Shown here: one piece after another, positions 25,301 to 38,500 of the stretch
Numbering within the stretch: position 1 is the first letter of the stretch
How the letters are laid out: the number at the start of each line of letters is the position of its first letter
Source of the DNA: Siphonodentalium dalli
Lineage: Eukaryota > Mollusca > Scaphopoda > Gadilida > Siphonodentaliidae
DNA: 64,000 bases
Assembly (NCBI GenBank): GCA_032622095.1
Contig: CP136065.1
Location: 210,404,151 to 210,468,150 of the forward strand
Direction: 5' to 3'
Program-made: the position numbers and the translations under genes
Notes under the pieces: generated by a model
Seen by the model: the letters and a program-made list of their open reading frames with translations, nothing else
Database searches by the model: none
What the model was told of the DNA's origin: nothing

Positions 25301-28300
25301 ATGTGGACCTATGGGAGATTTTATAAATAGATAATTGGTTTTTCCGGTTATTTTGGGACGCCTTAAAGTTGTACTGCGACCCCGAGTCCAGTAAAAGCTG
25401 TAGTTGGAATATCCAAGTTCGTGAAAGTTCTATTGACTATGCCGATGATTTGAGAAGCTTTATGGTTTTAGGATATTGTAGAAAGGCTAATCTGGCCGTG
25501 TCAAATTGAGCTATAGCGATGGGATATCTCGCAAGACAACACATTTCGGGTTTTCGTGGGGTGTGTATTCGGTGGATGTCTTATAGTTGCAGTATGTAAC
25601 TATATTATGACCGCGTTAATTGCGTTCGATGTTTAGGTATGAACAATGGCTGGGGCATGCACACTTGAAGATTTTATGGCGGGAACCCAATTTGTTATCC
25701 GCATTTAGAAGCTTTCCGGTTTGGTGAATGAAATACCTGCAGTAATAAGCCGGAGTTTTTCGTAATAATTTGAAGGATTAGTTGTTTTAACGGAATTCAT
25801 GTAACCAATATATTTTATATTATAATTTATATTTATGGCTAATAATATGATCTTGGTGGCGTTACCATTTCTGACTATGGTTTTCTTGTATTATAGTCGT
25901 GTAGCAAATGATTTCTTGCACTGCGCGAGTGAGGGCTATATATAATTCCAATGAACCCATTAGTTTAACTTTATGGTTAAGCACTGGAAACCTATGATTT
26001 AAAGTATCCATGGACAGTTGGCTAGATTTTATAGTAAATCATGTTAGGAATTATTTACTCTCGTGATCACAGATGCTCATTCTGTATAGCAACACGAAAA
26101 GTTGTGGTAAATCAAATAGTATTCATGATTTAATGTCGTGAAAAAATATAGGAATGGACACGAAAGACGTAATGAGTTACGCGGGAGATATATTGGTATA
26201 ATTTTTTCTCAGAACCACTTCTAATCTGTGGTAAATGAAGCATTCGACAGTGGAGAGGCAATCAGTAGACGATAAGGAACGAGCTTTTTAATATACCACG
26301 GTGCTTGAGTCCGAGACTTCGATGGCCGTGAAATGGGAAACTCTCGATTTAGAATGCTGTGTTGGCAATGCGACAGCTTTATTCTGCATGTTACGCCAAT
26401 ATCTCACGGGGTATATATTGAAACCTCAATGAACATAATACGGCTCTCAGTTACCGTGAGTACGTGATGAGTACGGCAATTTCGACATCACTTGCAGGTA
26501 ATGTTATATAATAGTCAGTCCACTTCATTCTATTTCGTTTGCACATGACGACTCTCCACGACTATAATATTGAGCCAACCCTCGTATGCCATGTAATTTC
26601 ATGTCGGGAAGATATATCATGGAGGGTAGGTAAAGAAAATCGCACCAGTTTCACATACTGCAGCATGCAATGATCAAAGCTGATCACAATGTTGGCACCA
26701 TGTAAAATTTCGTGCCATGACTGAGTGGATATAATAAAAGCTTATACCAACTTTTCTCACGGCTCGCTAATACATGTACTCGGCTGACGAAAGCAAAACG
26801 ATGACAGGGTGTTACAAAAATACCGAGATAATTTAGTAGAACCATTACGCCAAGAAAGTTTCACGTGTGAGGCATTTTAGAAATAAGAGGTAAGGAAAGA
26901 CATTCTTATAGTCTACAGACGAGAAACGCAACGCGAATCCTGTATTTATGAGCAAACTGTGTTCAAAGTTTGGTTGACTTCCAACCTTTGTGTGTACACG
27001 CATATGTTCAACGAGTCGAAACGGCATGGTCACAGAGATTCGACTACAAACGAAGATCGCAAAAGCGCATGGGGCTGTTAATTTGTTTATCATTGCGCTG
27101 TTTGGTTGACTTCCAACCTCCCGATAGACGCTAGCCAAATAATGTCTGATTTGTTAACCAACTGTAGATGTTTCTTCTCTCTACTCGAGACTTTCAAACA
27201 TCATAAAAGCGATGTCAGATTACCACACGAAGGAGACGCATTGTGTCCATGCATGAAATTTTGATATTGACATTTTCTGCCGAGAATATATACCCATTTT
27301 GATCAAACAAATCTTGACGGTTTTTCTGTCTTGAGTTCTGAAATGGCGCTATACTGCGCGCATGATGTTGAATCCCGCGGTTCGGGGAAATAGAAATTCT
27401 ATGATATATGTAACAAGAAAACCATAATCAGAAATGGTAACGCCTTCAAGATCATATTATTAGCCATAAATATAAATTATAATATAAAATATATTGGTTA
27501 CATGAATTCACCGCCTCAGAATTCCGTTAAAACAACTAATCCTTCGAATTATTACAAAAAACTATATACGGCTTATTACTGCAGGTTTCTCATTCACCAC
27601 ACCAGAAAGCTTCTAAATGTGGATACAAAATCGGAGGTATTGTGTTCCGGCCAAGAGTGCATGGTTCGGCCATTGTTCATACCTAAACATCGAAAGCAAT
27701 TAACGCGGTCATAATGGTTACATACGGCAACTATAAGACATCCAGCGGATACACACCCCACGAAAACCCGAAATGTGTTGTCCTGCGAGAAATCCCATCG
27801 CTATACAGTAATGCCCTAAGTAATCGACTTCTTAACCACAGCAGAATTATGGGTAACTTTTCAGGATTTAGTCGGAAATATGGCTTGTTGCTATTCATCG
27901 GAAAGCTCTCCCTGAAAAGTTACCCATAATTCTGCTGTGGTTATGGAGTCGATTACTTAGGGCATTACTGTAGCTCAATTTGACACGGCCAGATTAGCCT
28001 TCCTACAATATCCATAAACAAGATCATATATTATATACCCATGATTTTAATTATAGAATATAAAATATATTGGTTTCGCGAATGACCAACTCAGAATTCC
28101 GTTAAAATAACAATAACAACCAGCACCTAATTAACGAACCGGCGGCCGACTCGGCCGTCTTGAACCACAACTATCAGTGGGCTGCAGTACGAAAAATATC
28201 TATAAAAGTTGAAATATAAGACCTACAAATTATCTTTTAAATTTCTTTTATTGGTAATTGACATAGCTTGTCACAAACCAAAAATCAACAGTAAAGGACA

Positions 28301-31300
28301 ATAAATGATATTGAAATTCCCAACTACACCTTTTACCGGACTCGGCCTCCTGGTCGCGTAGTTCGACTTTTAAATAAACCGGAAAACACAATTTTCTATT
28401 TATAAAACGCCCATCGGCCCACGTCTTTCTAATATTTGGCCAACAGTATACACGCGGGCGTGCTAATCAGACACACTATTTATGTGGGTCTGTGTTTAAC
28501 TTAGACTTCGTCTAGCACAGAATATACCAAGATGACTTTGACGAAAGAAACTTGTTCTCTTGATAATACAGATTAAAATATGTCCATGAATGAATCTTCA
28601 CGGCGGTAATAATCTCGTATCAGTAAAATTTATTGATGAGAAAATTTCGTGCGTTTTGTGCCGAATGTCGCGGGAACGGATGTCGTATTTCTCTAGCAAC
28701 GTTCACTAATCATGCTAATTTCGCGAGACAATAGATTCCGATATCCAAATCGGAAACCTGGCCATAACTATGCGGCAAACGTGAATCTCTCTTGACAAGC
28801 GTGTGATAAATGAACCGAAAAATCAATCCAATCGTTTTGTCCATTTAAATGAATCTTTAGTCCGCTTTATCCGTCTAAATCGATCTTAATTCATTAGCCA
28901 AGTCCATGAATACATTTATATTTTATGGCCTATTATCAATGACCACTTTATCCCGAGATGGTTTTCGGTTGATTAGCGCTCTATTAAGACCTCCCCGAAG
29001 CCAGCTGAGCTTCTCAAATCAGAAGGTCACGAGAGGTTAATAGTGGTACGAGTTACTCGGCAGATACGATGAATGGGTGGAGAAGATTATACATAGTTTT
29101 CCCTCTGGGCCGAAAAATCTTTTGGCCAATTTTTGCCAATTCTGATTTGGGGGGGGGGGGGGGGGGGGGGGCAAATTAAAAAAAAACTTTGGCCAGATTA
29201 AATCCTCATTTTCTGATCTCACAATTATATATCTATACCTTCAAATTTCGTATCTAGACTGCTCAAATCAGAACATTGTTACTTGACAATATACCACTAT
29301 CCACCATCTACCATTCAGCCTTATGACAGACAAGGGATTCATTAGTGTTAATCCCCATTACTGTTTTACTGTATTTGTTGCCCCATTTTTTGATAGTGCA
29401 CTGTCATTAGTGCCTTTTGGTCCCAATTAAGCTGTATCACCTAATCAATTAGCAGACGATCATACCATAATTTGATTTAAATGTCGCCCCTGTTACAAGA
29501 TCAATTTGGGTTTTTGAATTATAATTCCGATTTTGAGGTAAAAAAAATCTTTGGCCAAATGAAATTTTGTTTGGTCACTTTCGCAAACAATTGGGCATTG
29601 ACCTATGTCAGTGTGAATCCTGTCTAATTTAGACAATAAAATATAGTTTTAATATAATTTTTCCTCCAAACAAATGTTCTTTTGACATTTATTGCATCCT
29701 TGGACACCGTGTTCTTGGGTCTGCCCTATACATGTATATGAATCATTTCACACCCGTTTCTCATGCACCTTATCCAGACCAAATGGGAATATTTTAACAT
29801 ACATTAAAACCATGCCCACTGTTTTAACTTCTATGATATCAACGTATACCCCAAATCAAGTGTTTCTTCATCATCTGCAATTTAATGTTGGACCAAACAT
29901 CCATATATTTAATCAAGATTCGGCTATTGTGCCAGATCATGGTTTGATCAGACCGTGTTGTGTATACATTACCCTGAATAATTCTGCAAGAAGATTGCTA
30001 ATAGACTTAATGCAAGTACGTCTTCATCTGAAATTGGAATCTGTTTCTAGTAATAAGAACAAAGTTGTGTGTGTTGTGGAACATGTCGGTGGCTTGGGAT
30101 AAACATACATCGCTATGTTATTCGATCCATCCTTTAATATCGTGCTACCTTTGAAGTGACACCAATTTAATGGGCCAGAATCCAGACACAACTGTCGTCT
30201 GATGGTTTCAGATAAAACACAACAAATCAGATCAGTGTCTAAATCTCGTCTGCGCTTCATGTCAAGTTGTGTTGTGAGATCTTAAGATGGTTCCCTATCC
30301 ATGCATGTGTGAGCGCTGTATTATATATCATCTAAATCTCGTCTGCGCTTCATGTCAAGTTGTGTTGTGAGATCTTAAGATGGTTCCCTATCCATGCGTG
30401 AGCGCTGTATTATATATCATCTAAATCTCGTCTGCGCTTCATGTCAAGTTGTGTTGTGAGATCTTAAGATGGTTCTCTATCCATGCATGTGTGAGCGCTG
30501 TAGTATATATTCTCTAAATCTCGTCTGCGCTTCATGTCAAGTTGAGTTGTGAGATCTTAAGATGGTTCTCTATCCAGGTGTGCGAGCCCCAGTAAATATT
30601 CTCATCCTTGTAATATTCAGCCCATAGGTCGCCATTTTCATACTCTATTAGTATATAATTTGATATTATATGCATTATATGCTAGTTTTACTCCCACGCC
30701 ATTTTGTTCAACTCTTTGGTATTTTAGGATTTCCTCAAAAAAGTGGGGACAGCTTATATGATGGCTAAAAAAAATGACATACTCGAAAAACGATTATCCT
30801 AAAAAGCCACAGTATAGTGCATGGTTATCCTACATTTTATACCTCACATGTAATTATTATCGTCACAGGGAATTCCGCTTGGTTGCATACACGTATAAGA
30901 TTGGCAAATTTTTCACAATTGGCGCCATATTATTCTTCTCTGTCGACGAGCTACATGCACAATATATTGGCTTCTGTCAAAACGACTATCTCCTATCTTG
31001 TATCATGATCTGCTAGTGCGTGTACTTTCTGGAAACGAAGGGTTGCATTTCTCGCTTGGATACAACATAATACAAAGTAAACGGATAACTCTTTGAACGT
31101 TGGAAGCCATCTTTGTCCTTGGTATAGTGTTTCGTGTATGGTGTGTTCTGGTATAATCGGCTACATGTAACGTCCAGGTCGCCATGTTCGCTGTTTGTTT
31201 GTTTTCCTTGTCGTATGCCCCATACGGTGGCATTTACTCGGCTAAATTATAGTGTTTCACAGACGCTTGTCACTATAATTGCCGGTTAGACGTTTCAAAC

Positions 31301-34300
31301 ACCGTGGTGATGACCGTTATGTAAATAAATTATACCGATAATGACCCTCGATGGCAAATACTAGTTATATAACCCGACTGATATCATAGTTTAGCAAGTT
31401 TGACCGGTGGTCAGTGCGCCAATATCGCGACAGTAAATTCGTCTAATAAGCTGTGGCGTTTTAGTGCGATAAAGACCAACCATATAGACTTTGGTGTATG
31501 TGATTGTGAACTTATAAATGTTCGTCATTAATGAATGCTGGAAAACAATTGGTGAGGAGGTAAATTTCGGAATGTTGTGAAACTGCAACAAGGGGTTAAC
31601 GATCTGAGAGGAACGTTAATGTAACATTATGCAAAATTCTGCAAAATTGTTAAAGAATACAAGAACAAATTATTAAAATTGTAAAAAATTGTTAGGCCAA
31701 TGCATTCTCTTATGCGAGGCTACCTATGGTCGACTCACATATATAAGAGAATGCATTGGCACAGGGTAAAAAAAATCCCGACTTACGAGTCGTTACGACT
31801 GGATTTGATATGGCGGGTCACATATGGCACACACTCTTGTCCAATTTCTCACATGCATGTGGACGATGAGCAATCCCCATCACCGACAAATTGATCAAAC
31901 ATATCTCTTGCTTCAACGCCCTTGTGTTCCACCAAAATCCACAGAATTAGACAACGTTTTATTCGTACGAGTACGAGCATGAATTTGACATACATACATA
32001 TATACATAAATACGTGCTAATGTTCCATATTTCTAAAACTTTCATTACTTTATAAGTCGTCACGCATTAAAGTGTCTGACCGCCAGTATGTTTTTATCCC
32101 CATTCAAACAATTCTTTGTCCCGGAGATCCTAAATGGATAATGTTGTGTACGGCAATTGCTGGAGATTATAGGTGTTATCTGTCTCTGAGACTATTGTCG
32201 CTGTCACACATCATCGTCACCCGAGACTCATTGTTCAAACTGAAACCTAGAAATGGGTTACGTGTCTATATTTGCCTGGAGATTAGGCTTTGACGGAACC
32301 AACTTAATTGGATCCCAGTCACAAGCCTTGAAATAGTGTGTCTGTCATTTGCAGAATGAGGTCCCCAGAGGGTGAATTTAGTGATGCTACCCCGCATAGC
32401 GGGCTAGCATCACCAAATTCACCCTCTGTGGACCTCATTATGCTTACACCTCAGCAGAATGATGTTCACAGAGGGTGAATTTGGTTATGCTAGCCCGCTA
32501 TGCGGGTAGCATCACTAAATTCACCCTCTGGGGACCTCATTCTGCAAATGACAGACACACTATTTCAAGGCTTGCCCAGTCATGTGATAATAGTATAAAA
32601 AACCACACAGAAATGAACGTTATGCACTTGCGAGCCGCGCGACGAACACCACACTTGAGCTGGTGTGTACCCAACTATAGAATTGCGGCGACGAACCGAA
32701 ATCATTCCAGGTGTTCAGCACAGCGAATAGGAATTACATATATGGCAGATTTTGGTGCAGAAAAAAAATACGACGCATTTGTAACCAGTTACATGTGCGC
32801 CCTATATATTTTTTTGGCATTTGCAGCTACATTAGGAAGTCCGACCAGTAACAGGTCGTGTGTCAGCTCCGACCAGTAACCCGGGTACAAATGCGCCCTA
32901 TTTTTTTTTTGGCATTTGGAGTGAAGTCGTTTAAAAAACGTGTTTTTTGTCAACTAGAAAAATGAAAATATCTCACCCATCCTTGTTATAAAAGGGTTAC
33001 GAAGTTACATTTGGAAGTCGTTTTAAAATTGCGGCGTGTTTTTGTTACATAGTTACAAATGGTTATCAGAGTATTACTCCAACTAGAAAAATGAAAATAT
33101 TTCACCCATCCTTGTTAAAAAGGGTTACAAAGTTACATTTGGAAGTCGTCTTAAGAATGCGACGGTTACAAATGCATAACGTATATTTCGTGCACCAAAT
33201 CTGGACATATCTAAGGAATTAACCCGACAACTCAGCCGTTTTCAGGAAGAAGGTCCTGTTATTAACGAAGCGCGGTCTAGGTTGATGTGTACCTGTGTTA
33301 ATTTATGACATTTATGGCACATTCATGTGCGGACAGTTCATTTTCCTTCATATCATGACAAATATATTCAACACTAAAACTATTGTAAATTTCATGTTGA
33401 GATTGCTCGAACAATATTGGCTGTAAAGGATGAGTTTCTACATATATATATATAGTTGAATAATTTACTACCTTCGGGCAAAATGGAGACCCCAAATGGT
33501 TCCTCTTATATGGCCATTATCGATGATTGTTTAGTGGAAAACTTGAGCATGCAACCAAATTCTTGACTTAAACCTACCCTTGGTCGATATAATTATGTAG
33601 CTTTGATCACAATCACACTAATGGTTTTAACCCTTTACCCAACAAACCGGCCAAAAACGGCCAAATAAAGCTGCAACAGCCTAAATTATCTTGGATCAGT
33701 CTCAATAAAACCATACAAATATGGATATCATTGGAACCGGCTCATTGACCACATTGTGATGGTTACAGTTATGCCCTGTGCCAATGCATTCTCTTATATA
33801 TGCGAGTCGACCATAGGTCGCCTCGCATATATAAGAGAATGCATTGGCCTAAAAAAAATCTTTTTTTAACACTTTTAACCATTTTTTCTTACATTCTTTA
33901 ACAATTTTATAATTTGTAATGTGTTAAGCCAATGCATTCTCTTATATATGCGAGGCGACCTATGGCCGACTCGCATATATAAGAGAATGCATTGGCACAG
34001 GGCCCTTCTGTTGGGTAAAGGGTTAAAGCGTTTTCTGTTATCGCATTATGTTGGGTGGCCTGTCGGGTGAGCTCATAAACTGTATGACGTCCTCATGTAC
34101 CGACGGGTACCCGACAGCTCAATTTGAATGAAGTTCAAGCACTCTGGTATCGCTGACCGTTAGCGTATAAACAAACCGAGGGGCGTTTACGGGTGGATGA
34201 TTTTCCATGTCCGAGCATACTTCGGCCATTATTTGATATGTGTTTAATTTCATCCTCTTTGTTGGGATAGGCATGGGTTACACCAGGTCAATATTTCTGA

Positions 34301-35443
34301 CTTTTAATTTAATCGGATCGGGTTACTGAAAACCTTTCTGATTTGAATGGGCGGAATGTCCGCGAGCAACAAAGTGGTGTATATAAGGACGCGCGTACAT
34401 TTGAGATCGTGAGAGCTATCTTTTTATTAGCTGGAAAATGTAAATTGTATAGACAACTTCAGTTGACTAATCTACTATATATATTTGGCCAATAATTCTC
34501 CGAATCATAACCGTTGGGATTTCATCGTTTGGGCTGATGCACATGTGCGTGTGTCAATAATGTATCAATATGCCGATTTGTATATAAGAAGTAAATTAAA
34601 ATGTATACACTCGTGATAATTACAGAGAAGAAACACGAGTGAGGCACTTCTGGTGTCATCCAGCATTCCTTTTTATATGGGCACAAAATAATCCAATTTA
34701 GATGCAGATCTATACACAAACAGGTACATGCATGCATACAAATGAGTCAATCCGGACATTCATCCGTTCATCTGTTTCGAAAAGTAAAACCTGAGTGTTC
34801 CGTTTTAAATTATGTGAGGAGATGCCAGATTTGTCAGATTTTATCGCGATTCTGAATATAGGAATACGAAAAGTTGTTCGGGGGCTATACTTTTGTAGTA
34901 TATCGCATACAGTATGTAGAAAGACATACATGCAGGACTGTGCGAGGCTACTGCGAGCTCTCTTGAATTAAGTGATATGCGTCACCCTCTGGTGGAAATA
35001 GAAGGTGAATGTGTATATTGGAATGAATATAGAAACAGTTTATGTATGGAGATAAGCGAACGTATCAGAAATAACAGTCCGCACCGAGGTCGGTCTATTC
35101 TGGTATTTAATTGACCTTTTTGACTTTGTCTTCCCTTCAATCAGGATTAAGTCTTCTGCGTCGGAGACCAGAAGATACCACTATACCAACAGATGGTCAC
35201 CGACTGCTTAAATGTTTACACACAAAACAGACAAAGTAAAACAAGGACATTCGTCTGAGCTCATAAATTAATATTGTCTTTGGTTTGATGCCATATGTTC
35301 GCATTACACTCATAATGGCGGCATGTATTGTTTGTGATTTGGACAAATTGGCCTGATCTTTCCCCAATGTTCTCTCTCCATTGATGCATTGCAACAGTCC
35401 CAATCTCTCTCACCCTCCCTTTCTATCTCTCACTCCTATCTCT

Positions 35444-35519
<76 letters not shown>

Positions 35520-38500
35520 CCTCTCTCTCTCTTTTTCTCTCTAGCCCTATCTCGATCTCTTTTCTTCAATGGTTCCTCTCACTATAGCTACATCTCGCCC
35601 TGCAGATACTTTCTCACACACTCTCCCTCTCTCTTTGTCTCTCTCTATATATATATCTCTCTCTCGCATGAACGTGGCGACACGGCGGGAGACCGCATCA
35701 CCCCAACTTTGGTAAAAAGTTTCAATTTCAGACCAAAAATAAAATAAAATTGTTCTTTAGATTTTACAACCAGTATTTAGTGTGAAATATATTGTTCTTA
35801 GTCCAACTTACGAATATTTTCCTACTTGCTGCCAACAGCCATTATTCTGTGGACTGAAGGGGCAATTTTGAAATCATTAGGGGTTGTCATGTTGGGTGTC
35901 ACGTACAGTATCCAACTGTTGGAAATCTTGAGGTACCAGCTAGAAGATCCAACCCCCGGGGGGGGGGGCACAGTGGGTGGAAATGGAATTTCCTTATCTT
36001 AAATTGACTGTTTCAATGGAATGGGGATGCAGTTGGAAATACCAAGGTGGACACCCCAAAACGGATACCCTCAGTTTTCAACGTCCCTGTTGAGTGTATC
36101 ATCCTTCATGACGATATACAGAAATCATGACATCATATGATCGGTGTACACATCACTACATTTTAAACCCTGTGCCACATTCCTATATTATATTTATTGA
36201 GAGTATATTCATTTTCCGTCGCGGAGAGGCTAACATATTGTACACAGTTCGTTTGATCACCCGATGGTCCGCTATTGTGAGATCCGGAATTAATTCAGAT
36301 AAATTGAAATACCGAGACAAATGTTTCTCAAGTACCAATCAAAGTCGCGTGTTTGTACTAAAAGATGGAATAGCTAATGAAACGAGCCAATGAATCCCAA
36401 TGTCAAAATCACGCACTGACAATGGCTAGTCGTTTGTCTCGCCTTGGGATCAAGGCTCTTTACGACTTCAATATTCTTAATTATCTCATTTCGATAATGA
36501 ACTCATTATTTGCTCAGTGAATATTTTTAAACTGCATGAGTGATATATTTGTCCAAAATACTAAAACTCAACAAAATCACAATTCTTTTTGAACATATGG
36601 TCTTATTTGAATACATTGAATCGGCTTGATAACAATTACTGTGTCCATGGAACCATCACTTCACGAGAGAACCACTGCGACCTCATGCTTCCAATGGTGC
36701 CTATAATTCGGTATAATGTTCAAAGCACTTGACAACGTTCGCCTTCAGGCCTTGGTGAACAAATGTACCACAAGAATGATGCTTGTTCGCATAATAGAAT
36801 ATAAAGTCTTTATTTTTGCAGATATTTGTATATATAGGCCTACCAATGCAATATACATAGAATTGGGAGTTATGAGAGAGTTATGGGAGAACTGTGACTG
36901 AGGTTAATCGCTACAGTTTTCGTCGGTCTGAGAGGTAAACATTAGGAATACACCTCCCCTATATTACTGTAGGTATGGCTACAATACACACGCTATGCTG
37001 TGAATTGATACTTTACAATTTAAATCTGTACTAATCCGTCATTTTGCGACAGCAGGTACACTACCCGTAAATTAAACCACGTGTCCTTGCGAGTGCTTTG
37101 ATCATTCGGGCCATTGACAGACTCATACCTCGTCGTTGTCCTTGTCGGTATACCCCGGTCCCTGTTTGTGATAGACCGCCTCAATATACTATCGACTTCC
37201 CTTGGCGTATTAAATTTCCAATTTACCGCTACCCCATTCGTACCAAACAATTTGATGTAGATTTTATGAGTTGTCATTCGTTGGAATGTATCAATATTCT
37301 TTTGATGTCCATCTCTTTTTGGTTGTCGGACTTTTGTCACATATATAGATGTTTTATTCGGTACATTCCCTCGGTCAGTTTGAATAATATATTTTGAACA
37401 AAGACAAAATGCTTATAGAATCGTGTTCGGTTGCCATTCTTTCCACCAGTATATACGTTACGTATTATAGTGTTCGGTGTCTGCTTTTCAATAAATTTCT
37501 TTATTACTTCCATCTGGGGAGAGTATATTATATACAAATTTATTTAAAAACACCGATAACATGAATGTCACAAGCATATGGTTTACATCATATGGTTGTA
37601 CCAATATGTGTGTCTTAAATTCCAGCGAACCTTTTGAGCGAAGGTACCTTGTTCGTTCAGCCGCTACCAAATAAATAGATAAGACAAGAAACTCGGTTTT
37701 ATAAAATAAACACAGTTGATGAATAAGAGCCTAATGTTTCTCTATAGGGACATTGTAAATAATAAGGCAAACCCTTCATAACAATTTTAGAACCTTTTGT
37801 TGTTTTTGATGCTGATGTTGTTTCTGTGTTATAGTGAGATAAGTTAAAACTGCAAAGTGAGATAAGTTAAAACTGCAAGGCAGAGGTCAGTCCCCTCGCT
37901 ACGCTGACCTGACCATGCACTGTCATCACGTATATACGTAATTAAATATAACATTTTTATTAACCCTTTACCCAACAGAACGGCCCTGTGCCAATGCATT
38001 CTCTTATATATGCGAGTCGACCATAGGTCGCCTCGCATATATAAGAGTATGCATTGGCTTAACACATTAAAAATTATAAAATTGTTAAAGAATGTAAGAA
38101 AAAATGGTAAAAAGTGTTAAAAAAAGATTTTTTTAGGCCAATGCATTCTCTTATATATGCGAGGCGACCTATGGTCGACTCGCATATATAAGAGAATGCA
38201 TTGGCACAGGGCATAACTGTAACCATCACAATGTGGTCAATGAGCCGGTTCCAATGATATCCATATTTGTATGGTTTTATTGAGACAGACCCAAGATAAT
38301 TTAGGCTGTTGCAGCTTTATTTGGCCGTTTTTGGTCGGTTTGTTGGGTAAAGGGTTAATACATTTTGATTTGATCTAGCCAATAAATTCCTAATGAATAT
38401 GGACAGTACGGTGTCTCGGAATAATGCAGAATGAATTGTATAACCGAGAAAAGTCTTAAATAAAAAACGAGAGATTTCCTCACATTCTGTGTACGTGATG

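Noticed and set aside
29692-30102. 136-residue frame on the + strand
   Set aside because: No recognisable motif, no splice or start context, and it runs up to a tandem-repeat region; chance frame is more likely.
35381-35587. Leu-Ser repeat protein
   Set aside because: Translation of the (CT)n microsatellite.
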